Shown piece after piece: positions 14,306-23,633 of a stretch of DNA of 64,000 bases. A program made the translations under genes and the position numbers. The DNA is taken from assembly GCF_014203275.1 (NCBI RefSeq), contig NZ_JACHIP010000003.1:62001-126000 (forward strand). The letters run 5' to 3'. How positions within the stretch are numbered: position 1 is the first letter of the stretch; every line of letters starts with the position of its first letter. Source of the stretch: Granulicella aggregans (lineage in GTDB: Bacteria; Acidobacteriota; Terriglobia; Terriglobales; Acidobacteriaceae). The notes beneath the pieces were generated by a model. That model saw only the letters and a program-made list of their open reading frames with translations. It made no database searches and had not been told where the DNA came from.

Positions 14306-15637
14306 TTAGATCTTGTCGGTATAGATGCTCCGCATCAGCAGGTTTTCGATCTGCTCCTGCTTGCCGGAGCGCGGCTGCGGATTGATCCCTTCCTTCTCCG
14401 CCCACGCGGCAATATCCTCAAGCGACTGCTTGCCGCTGAACATTGCCTGAGCTCCCGGCTGCTGCCAGCCCGCGTAGCGCTCGGCGAGGATCGCATCGTA
14501 CTTGCCGTCCTCGATCAGCTTGGCCGCCGTCAGGAACGCCCGCGCGCACAGGTCTGCGCCTCCGACGTGCGCATGGATCATATCCTCCGCCGTGAAGCTC
14601 TGGCGGCGCACCTTCGCATCGAAGTTGCATCCGCCCTTGCCCAGACCGCCGGCCTTGATGACGTGGTACATCGACATCGTCATTGTCCATAGATCGTTAG
14701 GGAACTGGTCGGTGTCCCAGCCCAGCAGGGCATCGCCGCGGTTGATGTCCAGCGAGCCCAGAATGCCAAACGCCGAAGCGGTCGCAATCTCGTGCTCGAA
14801 GCTATGGCCAGCCAGCGTAGCGTGATTGGCCTCAAGATTGACGCGAACCTCATTCTCAAGCCCGTAAGCCTTCAGGAAGCCGTACACCGTCGCCGCATCG
14901 AAGTCGTACTGGTGCGAGGTTGGCTCCTTGGGCTTCGGCTCGATGAGAATCTGACCGTCGAATCCGATCTTGTGCTTGTACTCGACCACCAGCGAGAGCA
15001 TCCGCCCCATCTGGTCGAGTTCGTGCTTCATGTTCGTGTTCAGCAGCGTCTCGTAGCCCTCGCGGCCGCCCCACAGGACGTAGTTCGATCCTCCAAGCTG
15101 CTTGGTCACATCCATGCAGTGCTTGATCGTTGCGGCGCACCAGGCGAAGACCTCAGGGTCGGGATTGGTCGAAGCTCCCGCCATGAATCGCGGAGCGGAG
15201 AAGAGGTTTGCCGTGCCCCACAGCAGCTTCGTCTTGGAGCTCTGCATCTTCTCGCCAAGGTAGTCAGCCATGGTGTGGAAGTTCTTCAGCGTCTCGGCCA
15301 GCGTGTCGGCAGCCGGTGCCATGTCGGCGTCATGGAAGCAGTAAAACGGAAGATCGAGGACACGGAAGAGATCGAACGCCGCGTCCGCCTTGACCTTCGC
15401 CTGCGCGATCGGATCGCCTGCGGCCATCCACGGGCGGTTGATTGTCGGCCCGCCGAAGGGGTCGCTTCCGCTCATTGCCAGAGAGTGCCAGTACGCTACG
15501 GCGAAGCGAAGGTGGTCCTTGAGCGGCTTGCCCATGACAACTCGCTCCGCATCGTAAAAGCGGTAAGCGAGCGGATTGCTGGAGTCAGCGCCTTCAAACT
15601 TTACCGTCTCGAAGCTGCTGAATACAGAGTTCGACAT
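14306..15637 (-). CDS. xylA: xylose isomerase
   Basis: This enzyme interconverts D-xylose and D-xylulose, the first step of xylose use in the cytoplasm. At 443 residues it matches the larger class II xylose isomerases. Family motifs are all visible: FHDADMAP, WGGREGYETLLNTN, EPKPKEPTSHQYDFD, NLEANHATLAGHSFEHE and DINRGDALLGWDTDQFPND, which carry the metal-binding Glu, Asp and His residues. No xylulokinase or transporter is adjacent, so it is a single-gene unit with its own terminator. A LacI-type palindrome AAACGTTT lies about 130 bases upstream. Confidence 0.97.
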   Translation of the reverse strand: MSNSVFSSFETVKFEGADSSNPLAYRFYDAERVVMGKPLKDHLRFAVAYWHSLAMSGSDPFGGPTINRPWMAAGDPIAQAKVKADAAFDLFRVLDLPFYCFHDADMAPAADTLAETLKNFHTMADYLGEKMQSSKTKLLWGTANLFSAPRFMAGASTNPDPEVFAWCAATIKHCMDVTKQLGGSNYVLWGGREGYETLLNTNMKHELDQMGRMLSLVVEYKHKIGFDGQILIEPKPKEPTSHQYDFDAATVYGFLKAYGLENEVRVNLEANHATLAGHSFEHEIATASAFGILGSLDINRGDALLGWDTDQFPNDLWTMTMSMYHVIKAGGLGKGGCNFDAKVRRQSFTAEDMIHAHVGGADLCARAFLTAAKLIEDGKYDAILAERYAGWQQPGAQAMFSGKQSLEDIAAWAEKEGINPQPRSGKQEQIENLLMRSIYTDKI

Positions 15638-15966
15638 GATCTTCTCCTCGTTCGTAAATCAGGTGGGTGCCACTCTCGCAGCACGGTGGGGACAAGGGGA
15701 AGACGCTCATGCCCCGGATATGGATGGATTGGCACTCAAGAATGCCCAAATCTAAAGCCCCGGTCAAACGTTTATCTGAAAATGCCGCAAGGCAAACCGG
15801 ATTTAATTCCAAAGGTCTTCGTCTAGACTCCGCTTAACTGACTAAATCGATTAAACCAGCATACGCCTGCCCACGATACCGAAGGAAATGCAGACTGGTC
15901 AATCCACCCACCTCACACCAGGTCGCTCACGGGGACTTTCCGCCTGGTCGGAGTTGGGGGCCGACC
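15638..15966. promoter_or_regulatory. upstream region of xylA with possible LacI-type operator
   Basis: A 329-bp gap between the xylA start and the end of the pilin operon holds no gene. TCAAACGTTTATC (15764-15776) contains the palindrome AAACGTTT typical of LacI/GalR-family operators. A second partial palindrome, AAATCGATTAA, lies near 15843-15853. Both are suggestive only; no LacI-family gene is nearby. Confidence 0.3.
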
Positions 15967-16470
15967 TTATTCGACGATTGTTACCGAAGAGGCGCTCTTG
16001 AGGACAAGTACGCTGTTCGAGACAAACGGGAGGGCAAAGCGGAAGTTATAGGTCACCTGCACCTTCACAAGGCAGCCGGGACTGTTGGTTCCGTTGGTGG
16101 TCACGCAGGCTCCCGTCGGCCCCGTCCCGGGCCAGGTAGGGGTAATCGTCATGTCCGTGCCCGTCGCGATCCCCAGGGGCGCGGAAGCCTTGGCGTAGGT
16201 CACAACATCGGTCGAGGTTGCGGCACAGTTCTGCGTCGCCGTAGTCGTGCATGTCGTGCCTGTAAACGTCGTCCCACGCACCATCGCGTATCTCGTCGCG
16301 GAGTGCGCCACATACCCAATGTAGATGTCCGCATACAGAGCTCGCGAGAAGTCGATCACGCCGGTCATCAGCAGAAGCATGGAGATCACAACGATCGCGG
16401 TCTCAATGATCGTGACGCCATCTTCTTCCTTTGCGACCCTTCGGAAGATCTTCCCTGCGCTGACCTTCAT
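15967..16470 (-). CDS. TadE-like pilus assembly protein
   Basis: The 167-residue product begins with a basic stretch and the TadE signature EEDGVTIIETAIVVISMLLLM, a hydrophobic helix typical of pseudopilins processed by a TadV-type prepilin peptidase. A Thr-rich exported domain with paired Cys follows. The ATG at 16470 overlaps the upstream gene's stop as ATGA, so the two are translationally coupled. The longer open frame upstream is disregarded. It is the last gene of a tadG-tadE-tadE unit; the Tad ATPases and secretin are not in the window. Confidence 0.85.
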   Translation of the reverse strand: MKVSAGKIFRRVAKEEDGVTIIETAIVVISMLLLMTGVIDFSRALYADIYIGYVAHSATRYAMVRGTTFTGTTCTTTATQNCAATSTDVVTYAKASAPLGIATGTDMTITPTWPGTGPTGACVTTNGTNSPGCLVKVQVTYNFRFALPFVSNSVLVLKSASSVTIVE

Positions 16471-16964
16471 TGCGTCGTCCGCAGCCGCGCCTTGCTGGCG
16501 AGGCTCCACGTCGCTCCCATGCCGGGGTAGGTGAAGTACGGCTTGTACACCATGCTCGTGGTCACCTCCACGTAGGTCACGGCGTTCACGCTGCAACTCG
16601 GCACAGGCAGATTCGATGCCGTCACCATCGTTCCGTCAGAGCACTCGGTTCCATAGGTCGCTGTAGACGAGAGCAAATTGATATCTGGCGCGTCCAGAAT
16701 TGCAGCCGCCTGCATTCCGCTGGTGTCGGCGGGGTTCTGCACACCATAGAGCGCTCCCGCCTCCGCCGCCGCGGCAACCTCAAGGTTGACGTAAAACGCC
16801 CTGCCGAAGTCGACGGAGCCGAGAAGCAGCACGATCACCATGGGCAGCAGAAGCGCGCATTCGATCAGGCTCGACGCGCGGTCTTCCACGCGGAACCGGG
16901 CCAGCCGCCGTCGAAGCCCGTCCGGAACCCTATCCTCGTTTTCCGCGCAGCCGGTATCGTTCAT
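16467..16964 (-). CDS. TadE-like pilus assembly protein
   Basis: The 165-residue protein has the TadE N-terminal helix (ASSLIECALLLPMVIVLLLGSVDFGRAFYVN, with the Glu at its start) preceded by an Arg-rich cytoplasmic end, then an exported domain with a Cys pair (TECSDG, PSCSV). It overlaps by 4 bases both the upstream TadG gene (stop 16961) and the downstream TadE gene (start 16470). The paired TadE proteins probably assemble as minor pseudopilins of a tight-adherence pilus. Confidence 0.85.
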   Translation of the reverse strand: MNDTGCAENEDRVPDGLRRRLARFRVEDRASSLIECALLLPMVIVLLLGSVDFGRAFYVNLEVAAAAEAGALYGVQNPADTSGMQAAAILDAPDINLLSSTATYGTECSDGTMVTASNLPVPSCSVNAVTYVEVTTSMVYKPYFTYPGMGATWSLASKARLRTTQ

Positions 16965-18322
16965 TGGACTAAAGCCGACCCTCCGCCGGCAAGAGGAGAT
17001 CCGTTCGCGAGCGACGAGTAGTCGTTCGTAACCGCAGTTGTGCCGAAGGTCCCTAGCGGAAAGCTAAGGGCCGCAAAGTTGATGTCCTTCGCCACGAGAA
17101 TGTTGTACGTCGAGGAGCCGCTCACCGCGCAGGTCACCGTCGCTGTAGGCAAGTAGTACGCCCCCGTCAGCGTTGTGTTCAGGGATGAGTTCGCCACAAT
17201 GATTGCGGCCGCGGTATCTCCCGGGTCCTGAAAGAAGAGGATGCCCGCATAGGTGCCCGACGTCGGTGCGGTAAGTGTGAGGTGGCCCAGCGTGACCGAT
17301 GACGCCACGAAGTTGATGCCCCCGAACGGGCCGTAGTTATAGAAGGTGACTCCGGTGCCGGTGACTGTTGAGAGAAGACTGAAAGAGAGGCCTCCTAGCG
17401 GGCCAACAGAACGAATCACGTACGTTCCAGGCATGAAAGTCACGTTCGCCAGTGGCCCGACGGTGATCCCTCCGCAATACGCGGCATCCGGATAGAGCAC
17501 AGCATTCCCCACGATGACCAGCGGGCCGGCCGAACCATGGTACGGCGTTAAGACGCTGGCTCCGCACGAGAGCACGGTCGGCTTGGGAAGGGTGGAAAGC
17601 GGATCGGCAGGGTTGGGAACAGGTACTGAGGTCCGAGGTGCGGGGCTGACGCTGCAGAGGAGATTCTGTATCCCTCCTGTGATCTTCAGATTGGGTACAG
17701 AGACCGCTGCGAACAAGGCGCAGCCGAAGGCTCCCGATGAGTTCGACTCATCCACAACGCCGCATGTCGCCGTGAGCGACGCCAGGACGGCGACCGTGAT
17801 CGCATTCGCGCTGGTCTGGTCGAGTGCGTAAATGCAGTTAGGGTTCGAGGTTCGCACCGACTCCGCGCGTGCCGTGAGTTGCACCGTTGAAAATCCGATC
17901 AGGCGGACGAAATAGGTCGGCACCGGCATGGAGACAATCGCCTCCACGTACTTGCTCTTGCCCTGGTTCGGATCGGCAGAGCCCCGGTAACATGGCGGAT
18001 TATTCAAGAGAAGAGTGAGACTTGTATTCGAAGTCGAACCGCAGTTGGTCGTCAACATACTTCCGGTATATCCGTTCTCGCTCAGCGCCGAGGTAGCGGC
18101 CGTCTGCATGGCGGTGCAGTTATTCACCCCCAGGCAGGAGCCAATCTCCAACGCCCCAGAGAGCGCGGCAGCCTCCGCCGCGGTATGCAGCTTGTTCTCT
18201 GTGAAGCAAAGGTTTCCGACATCCACCGAGAGCCCCACCAGGGCGATGATGATCGTCATCATCACTGCAAAGAAGACGGTGGTCTGGCCGTCGTCACGTC
18301 GTAGAAATCGGCGAATGCTCAT
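16961..18322 (-). CDS. TadG-like pilus assembly protein
   Basis: The ATG at 18322 gives a 453-residue product starting MSIRRFLRRDDGQTTVFFAV, the TadG/TadE_N hydrophobic helix with a DGQ motif just before it. The helix continues MMTIIIALVGLSVDVGNLC, and LHTAAEAAALSGALEIG follows, as in Flp-pilus TadG proteins. The long exported part is rich in Gly, Thr and Ser with several Cys pairs, without a clear von Willebrand domain. The frame is open further upstream, but that sequence has no family similarity. It starts the operon with two TadE genes, each overlapping by ATGA. Confidence 0.8.
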   Translation of the reverse strand: MSIRRFLRRDDGQTTVFFAVMMTIIIALVGLSVDVGNLCFTENKLHTAAEAAALSGALEIGSCLGVNNCTAMQTAATSALSENGYTGSMLTTNCGSTSNTSLTLLLNNPPCYRGSADPNQGKSKYVEAIVSMPVPTYFVRLIGFSTVQLTARAESVRTSNPNCIYALDQTSANAITVAVLASLTATCGVVDESNSSGAFGCALFAAVSVPNLKITGGIQNLLCSVSPAPRTSVPVPNPADPLSTLPKPTVLSCGASVLTPYHGSAGPLVIVGNAVLYPDAAYCGGITVGPLANVTFMPGTYVIRSVGPLGGLSFSLLSTVTGTGVTFYNYGPFGGINFVASSVTLGHLTLTAPTSGTYAGILFFQDPGDTAAAIIVANSSLNTTLTGAYYLPTATVTCAVSGSSTYNILVAKDINFAALSFPLGTFGTTAVTNDYSSLANGSPLAGGGSALVQ

Positions 18323-18584
18323 CGTGGCCCCGGTGTTGTGATGGCTGGTTCCAACGGTCGCGAGACCTGTTTTGGAGCACTCTGATAGGCCGACCGCTCC
18401 TATGCCTCTCCTGTGCATGATCGGCCCGATCCACCGATTCCTTGACTTTGTAAGGGGGGTAAGAAACGTAAGTTGTAAGGGGAGAAGACCGTAGCCGGAG
18501 ATTACCGGCAGACAGCAATAGAAAAGGCCAGCATCCGGGGCTGGCCTTGCTCTCTGATTCAAACTTCGAGGATTCTAAAAGGAG

Positions 18585-18669
18585 TGGTGCGGAGGAGGGG
18601 ACTTGAACCCCTATGCCTTGCGGCGCTAGCACCTCAAGCTAGTGCGTCTGCCAATTTCGCCACCTCCGC
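18585..18669 (-). tRNA. tRNA-Leu(GAG)
   Basis: A complete type-II tRNA: acceptor GCGGAGG pairs with CCTCCGC, D-arm GCG-AAATTGGCAGA-CGC, anticodon arm CTAGC-TTGAGGT-GCTAG (anticodon GAG), long variable arm CGCCGCAAGGCAT, T-arm AGGGG-TTCAAGT-CCCCT, discriminator A and encoded CCA. It is intact, in contrast to the tRNA-Leu remnant at 12238. Confidence 0.95.
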
Positions 18670-18764
18670 ATGATCTCGTCCGCCGGAAGGCAGTATGCGA
18701 GAGCGGTGTGCATCACGAATGTAAGTGTAGCATCCCGAAGCGTCTCCGTGGAGGGCCGGTCCCT

Positions 18765-19514
18765 CTAGAAGATCTGTCCAAGATCCGCAAACCCGGCTAG
18801 CTCCAGCAGATGCTGCCCAGCCTTGGGCTGGTTCACGATCTCGTGCTCCAGCACCCAGGTAAAGTCGTGCGGAATAAAAATTGCATGAAGCCCTGCCGCG
18901 AGCGCGGGATTGATGTCCGACCGCGGGCTGTTCCCGATCATCCATGTCCTTCCAGCGTCCAGGCCGTGGTGCGCGCTCAGGCTCAGGTACGCCTCCTGGT
19001 GCTTTTCTGGAAGCACCTCGACGGCTGCGAAGTAGTCGCCTAACCCTGACCGCCGCAGCTTGTCCGTCTGCTCCGCCGGATCGCCCTTGGTCACCAGGAT
19101 GCAACGGTGACGCGAGGCAAGCTCCGGTAGCGTCTCGCTCACGCCGGCCAGCAGCTCGATCTCCTGTTCCGCAATCGAGTTCGCGAAGCTCACGATACGG
19201 CGATGCCTCTCCTCAGAGATCGGCGAGGACGTCAACTGCTCGAAGCACTTGATCAGCGATTTGCGAAAGCTCTTCAGCCCGTACCCACTTGCGGCGACGG
19301 TCGCATGTTCCACGTGATTCAGGTGCTCACGCACCTCTTGCGGGGTATGCACACGATGGTCAAGATAAGAGATGAAGCTTGTAATCGCCCGCTCAAAGTA
19401 GATGTTGTTCTCCCACAACGTATCGTCCGCATCGAAGAGCAGGGTCTGTCCGGGGAGCTGTCTCGGGATGCCTGATGGAGAGAAGATCACAGCAGGATTA
19501 TAGAGCGAGTCCAT
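18765..19514 (-). CDS. HAD-superfamily hydrolase
   Basis: The 249-residue protein has the HAD motifs: nucleophile Asp28 and acid/base Asp30 in LLFDADDTLW, motif II Thr in ILVTKGD, a Lys near EVLPEKHQ, and motif IV GNSPRSDINPALAAG. An alpha-helical type-I cap (about 40-115) is inserted after motif I. Such enzymes dephosphorylate small metabolites; the substrate is unknown. It has no export signal. It is a single gene between tRNA-Leu and the divergent kinase gene. Confidence 0.88.
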   Translation of the reverse strand: MDSLYNPAVIFSPSGIPRQLPGQTLLFDADDTLWENNIYFERAITSFISYLDHRVHTPQEVREHLNHVEHATVAASGYGLKSFRKSLIKCFEQLTSSPISEERHRRIVSFANSIAEQEIELLAGVSETLPELASRHRCILVTKGDPAEQTDKLRRSGLGDYFAAVEVLPEKHQEAYLSLSAHHGLDAGRTWMIGNSPRSDINPALAAGLHAIFIPHDFTWVLEHEIVNQPKAGQHLLELAGFADLGQIF

Positions 19515-19579
19515 GCCACGAAACTGCTATCGCATCCGAACGTAACGTGAAACTTGAAGCAGTATGATGGAACTCCATC

Positions 19580-21010
19580 ATGTTTCCTGAACCGGGACAG
19601 AAGTTAGGGCCATACGAGATCCTGGGTGAACTGGGTGGCGGCGGCATGGCAAAAGTCTTCCGCGCATGGGACGCCCGCCTGCACCGCGAAGTCGCCGTCA
19701 AAGTGATCGACGACCGCTACACCATGCCCGGCATAGGCGAACGCTTCCTCCGCGAAGCCCGAGCCGCCTCCGGCCTGAACCACCCTAACATCTGCACCAT
19801 CTTCGACATCGGCGAGCAGGACTACGCTCCCTACCTCGTGATGGAGCTACTCGAGGGCGAGACCCTGAAGGCACGCATCGGTGACTCCGCGATGCGCCCC
19901 GAAGACATCCTTCGCCACGCCGCCGAGGTAGCCGATGCCCTCGCCGCAGCACATGCCCGCGGCGTTGTGCATCGCGACATCAAGCCGGCCAACATCTTCC
20001 TCGTGAAGAAGCTTAATGGCACCTCGCAGGCCAAGGTGCTCGACTTCGGGCTCGCCAAGGTCGAGCAGTACGCCAGCGAGGAACGAAAGCTCGTCGCCCA
20101 CCTCACCACCATGGGCGCGACCGTCGGCACCGCCTCCTACATGTCGCCCGAGCAGGCGAAAGGCGAAGACCTTGATGCCCGCTCCGATCTCTTCTCGCTA
20201 GGAGTCGTGATGTACGAGATGGCCACCGGCCAGCTGCCGTTCCAGGGAAGCACCAGCGCTCTCGTCTTCGTGCAACTACTCGCAGAAAAAGGGCCGGAGC
20301 CGGTCCGCTCGTTGAACGGCGAGATTCCCGCCGACCTCGAAGCCGTAATCCTCAAACTTCTGGAAAAAGAACCTGCAGCCAGGTATCAGACTGCCAGCGA
20401 GCTCTGCGAAGAGCTCCAGGACCTTGCAGACCGGCGCTCCGGCTGGCTTACGCGATTGAAGAATCCCAAGGCGATTGAGGCGGCATTTCCCGCTGGCGAA
20501 AGTAAGGCCGTCGCTCCGGTTCCCGCAACCCGCGATCCGGCGACACGTCCGCACTATCCGCCGCGCCCTGCGGATGCGCCGCGTGTGGAGACGGTGTTCG
20601 AGGACTCAGCCAGAAAGCCTTCAGGTCCTCGTTCCGGCGTCAGGACAGGCCGCTCCAGCATCGCGACGAACGCGCGCATGAGCTTTCCCACCGTGGCTCC
20701 CTACAGCGGCCAGACTTCGGCCCACATGTCGGCAAAGCGAGCTCCAGTCGCAGGAGAAGCGGACGAGCCAGAGGTCACTTCCTCCGTCCAGGCGCCGTCG
20801 CAAGAGCGGCGGCTGGCATCCGGCGAATTCTCCGGTCAACCCGAACCCGAGTCAGCTACGCCTGTCGTCAGCAAGACCTTTATCGTGGTCGCGATCCTTC
20901 TCATTGCGCTCGCTGCGGGGCTGATCGCCTGGAGCCTGGGCTGGTTCAGCAGACCCGCAGACAGTCACAATCAGCCCTCGAGTCAGACGACATCCGCCTT
21001 GAACATTTAG
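19580..21010 (+). CDS. membrane-anchored serine/threonine protein kinase
   Basis: A Hanks-type kinase domain fills residues 12-275: glycine loop [11 protein letters not shown], Lys41 in VAVKV, catalytic loop [13 protein letters not shown] (Asp133), DFG at 155-157 and the SPEQAKG segment. A Pro/Ser-rich linker of about 165 residues leads to one transmembrane helix near the C-terminus ([21 protein letters not shown]) and a short tail. The kinase faces the cytoplasm. Many such kinases occur in Acidobacteriota; most have sensor repeats after the membrane span, whereas here only about 20 residues follow. The substrates are unknown. Confidence 0.93.
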   Translation: MFPEPGQKLGPYEILGELGGGGMAKVFRAWDARLHREVAVKVIDDRYTMPGIGERFLREARAASGLNHPNICTIFDIGEQDYAPYLVMELLEGETLKARIGDSAMRPEDILRHAAEVADALAAAHARGVVHRDIKPANIFLVKKLNGTSQAKVLDFGLAKVEQYASEERKLVAHLTTMGATVGTASYMSPEQAKGEDLDARSDLFSLGVVMYEMATGQLPFQGSTSALVFVQLLAEKGPEPVRSLNGEIPADLEAVILKLLEKEPAARYQTASELCEELQDLADRRSGWLTRLKNPKAIEAAFPAGESKAVAPVPATRDPATRPHYPPRPADAPRVETVFEDSARKPSGPRSGVRTGRSSIATNARMSFPTVAPYSGQTSAHMSAKRAPVAGEADEPEVTSSVQAPSQERRLASGEFSGQPEPESATPVVSKTFIVVAILLIALAAGLIAWSLGWFSRPADSHNQPSSQTTSALNI

Positions 21011-21017
21011 TTTGGAT

Positions 21018-21047
21018 CGTCATTCTGACGCGCAGCCCAGAATGACG
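21018..21047. terminator. hairpin between convergent kinase and zwf genes
   Basis: CGTCATTCTG (21018-21027) and CAGAATGACG (21038-21047) form a perfect 10-bp stem in the 48-bp gap between two convergent genes. No U-run follows. The sequence also resembles a dispersed GTCATTCTGA-type repeat common in these genomes. Confidence 0.55.
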
Positions 21048-21058
21048 TCCGCAATGAT

Positions 21059-22426
21059 CTATTCAGGGTTCGACCAGCCGCCATACTTTCCATGCAGGAT
21101 GTCCGCCTCTGCAGGCCCCCATGATCCCGGAGCATACTTCCGAATCGGCAGCTTCGCGTTGAGGATCGGGTCCAGCAGCCGCCAAGACTCTTCAACATAA
21201 TCCTGCCGCGCGAACCGCCGCTGGTTGCCCACCATCGCATCTTCGATTAGCTCTTCATAGGGCAACATGTCGTTCGGCGTCGGCGTCGTCGCGGCGATCA
21301 GTTCCGTCGGATGTCCGATGAACCCCTGTCCAAACGACTTCTGCAGCGCGCCAATCGCTATCTTCACGTCCGGGCTCACCTGGAACCGGATGTAGTTCTG
21401 CTGGCTCGCCTCGTCGGAGAAGATCATCGGCGGCTTGCGCAGCCGCGCTACGATCTGCGTTCCCGTTGTTCCCAGGCATTTGCCGGTGCGAATGAAGAAG
21501 GGGACGCTCTTCCAACGCCACGAGTTGATGTTCAACCGCATCGCAACAAATGTCTCGACACGCGAATCCTTAGCTACCCCAGGCTCGTCCAGATATCCCT
21601 CGAACTGACCGAGAACAACATCCTCAGGCCGGATCGGCAGGATTCCACGCAGAACCTTCACGCGCTCATCGCGGAACAGTTCCATGTCCAACCCCGGCGG
21701 CGGCTCCATCGCGATGTTTGAGACCAGCTGCATGATGTGGTTCTGCACCACGTCGCGGATCGCTCCCACGCCGTCGTAAAAGCTCCCTCGGCCCTGCACC
21801 CCGAAGCTCTCGGCCATCGTGATCTCGACCGACTTCACATACTGCCGGTTCCAGATGGGCTCAAGGAACGCATTTGCAAATCGGAAGTAGAGGAGATTCT
21901 GCACCGCGTTCTTGCCCAGGTAGTGGTCGATGCGAAAGACGTCCTGCTCCGTGAAGCTCTTCTGCACCGTCTGATTCAAATCAATGGCGGACGCAAGGTC
22001 ATGGCCGAATGGCTTCTCGACGATCACACGTGCGCCATCCGCGCATCCAGCCAGCTTCAACTGGTCCATCACCTCGCCGAATAGGCTGGGAGGAATTGCC
22101 AGGTAGTGCAGCGGATGCTTGGACTGACCAAGTTCAGCCCGGACATTCTTGAATGTCTGCGGATCGGCATAGTCGCCGTCAACGTAGCGCAGCCGTTCCA
22201 TCAGGATCGGATAGCCCACAGGATCGAGGCCGCCGTGCGTCTCCAGGCTCTTGGTCGCATGGGCCTTGAACTGCTCGAGATTCCAGCCGGACTTGGCGAC
22301 ACCGATAATGCACATGTTCAGCTTCCCGCGCCGCGCAAGCCGCTGCAGCGACGGAAAGATCTGCTTGTAGGCGAGGTCGCCCGTGGCACCGAAGAAGACA
22401 AGCGAGTCAGATACTACCTGGTCCAT
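21059..22426 (-). CDS. zwf: glucose-6-phosphate 1-dehydrogenase
   Basis: It oxidises glucose-6-phosphate to 6-phosphogluconolactone with NADP+, entering the oxidative pentose phosphate or Entner-Doudoroff route. The N-terminal Rossmann motif reads [28 protein letters not shown] and the active-site segment [13 protein letters not shown] are intact, and [13 protein letters not shown] follows. At 455 residues it is slightly shorter than the 490-residue norm. It stands alone; no 6-phosphogluconolactonase or gnd gene is adjacent. Confidence 0.96.
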   Translation of the reverse strand: MDQVVSDSLVFFGATGDLAYKQIFPSLQRLARRGKLNMCIIGVAKSGWNLEQFKAHATKSLETHGGLDPVGYPILMERLRYVDGDYADPQTFKNVRAELGQSKHPLHYLAIPPSLFGEVMDQLKLAGCADGARVIVEKPFGHDLASAIDLNQTVQKSFTEQDVFRIDHYLGKNAVQNLLYFRFANAFLEPIWNRQYVKSVEITMAESFGVQGRGSFYDGVGAIRDVVQNHIMQLVSNIAMEPPPGLDMELFRDERVKVLRGILPIRPEDVVLGQFEGYLDEPGVAKDSRVETFVAMRLNINSWRWKSVPFFIRTGKCLGTTGTQIVARLRKPPMIFSDEASQQNYIRFQVSPDVKIAIGALQKSFGQGFIGHPTELIAATTPTPNDMLPYEELIEDAMVGNQRRFARQDYVEESWRLLDPILNAKLPIRKYAPGSWGPAEADILHGKYGGWSNPE

Positions 22427-22732
22427 GAATAATCCTCTGTCTCTATGATGGCATGGAGACAGGCACGCTTAGTAGTCCAGACCGCCGGACAACCGTCGAT
22501 TGAGATGAAAGTGTGTTGAACTTTGCTCGCGATGCGTTCGGCGCGGCCGACCCTACTTCGGTCGAGTCGGAGGCCCCCCAATCGTATTCTGGGCCTGTGC
22601 AATCAGCCACGTACCGTCGCGCTTCACCCCGACCAGCGTGAGAACGTTCCTGGTCGGAGGCTGTTTCACTCCCACCGACTCCTACCGACTTTGTATATGA
22701 GTTCACCACGAAACGTTATGACCTGTTGAAGA
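22427..22732. other. intergenic stretch holding a gene remnant
   Basis: This 306-bp gap upstream of zwf contains no intact gene. It holds the C-terminal fragment of a SnoaL-like gene (listed separately at 22553-22650) and presumably the zwf promoter. Confidence 0.5.
22553..22650 (-). pseudogene. C-terminal remnant of a SgcJ/DUF4440-type gene
   Basis: Read on the minus strand, this stretch encodes NVLTLVGVKRDGTWLIAQAQ followed by NTIGG and a stop. That is the conserved ending of SgcJ/EcaC or DUF4440 (SnoaL-like) proteins: a Leu-rich strand, a Gly-x-Trp turn and a QNT end. No matching upstream part is in frame, so the gene has been truncated. Confidence 0.5.
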
Positions 22733-23488
22733 TCATCCTGAAGTTTCGCGCGACTCAAGCGCGATCTTCTTCAGCCCAGCCGACGGCACAAGGGCGGTCT
22801 GTGGCTGCAACCTATAAGCGCCTTTCGTGCGCACGCGGACGAGCCAGAAGAGCATCAAGGGGACCGGAAGCAACGCAGGGATGATGAGATAGATGGAGCC
22901 GCGAAGCGCCGGTGGAAAGACCTGAGGCTGACCCAGGAAGAAAGAGCCCGTTGCGATGAAGAGTCCCACGCACATGCGCCAGAGATGACGCACGATGCGC
23001 GGACGGCCGGAGATCCCACCGCGAACCAGCATCCGTGCATCTCCAGCAGCAGCGATCAGAAGGATGCCGCCAAAGATGAAACTCATAGCCGCAGGCGCGC
23101 CGTTGTCCGTGCCTCGTCCGCTCATGATCCCGCGAACGCCGAGCGTAAGGACGCCCGCAGCCGCGACCAGGCAGATAACGAGACCCGCGCAGTCAATCGG
23201 CCCCGTACCATCTCTGCGGCGTCCCGCGACCCACGCGCTTGCAATCAGGTAAAAGGTGAGCACGGCAGCGATGACATTGCTGATTTGCGACTTGAGAAGC
23301 GCAAGCAGGAAGCCGCTCGTAGCCAGCGTCAGCATCGCCGCTGTGAACACATCTCCTGAGAGACGATGCACGCGTTCGCCCTTGCGCGCAATCATGGCCA
23401 CCGTGCCCGCGATCAGGCTGATCGAGCCGCCGAAGATGTGGAGTATCAGGAGCGGGAGACGCAAGGCGAGACGACCTTTCGGCCTCAT
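22733..23488 (-). CDS. DUF2306-like integral membrane protein
   Basis: The ATG at 23488 gives 251 residues with about seven hydrophobic helices (LPLLILHIFGGSISLIAGTVA, TAAMLTLATSGFLLALL, VIAAVLTFYLIASAWVAG, LVICLVAAAGVLTLGV and others). The pattern H-I-x-G-G-x-x-L-x-x-G, then K-G-x-x-x-H-R-x-x-G-x-x-F, is that of DUF2306-type membrane proteins, whose His residues may bind heme or a metal. The function is unproven. The longer frame to 23593 lacks family similarity. It is divergent from dprA. Confidence 0.7.
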   Translation of the reverse strand: MRPKGRLALRLPLLILHIFGGSISLIAGTVAMIARKGERVHRLSGDVFTAAMLTLATSGFLLALLKSQISNVIAAVLTFYLIASAWVAGRRRDGTGPIDCAGLVICLVAAAGVLTLGVRGIMSGRGTDNGAPAAMSFIFGGILLIAAAGDARMLVRGGISGRPRIVRHLWRMCVGLFIATGSFFLGQPQVFPPALRGSIYLIIPALLPVPLMLFWLVRVRTKGAYRLQPQTALVPSAGLKKIALESRETSG

Positions 23489-23633
23489 GAGTGGCTCGGC
23501 CAAAGATACGCGAGCGACGAGAAGGAAGTTCCATGATCGACAGAGCGACCAGCGCTTGACATGGGATCGATGCCTAGGTAGCCTCCCCCTCATCCGTTGG
23601 TTGCGTTTCTAGCAGAGCTGGAAGGGAATGCGC

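Noticed and set aside
19306..19321. TGTTCCACGTGATTCA inside the HAD hydrolase gene as a second parS
   Set aside because: Only the left half matches; two bases of the right arm differ and it lies in coding sequence. A degenerate site cannot be excluded.
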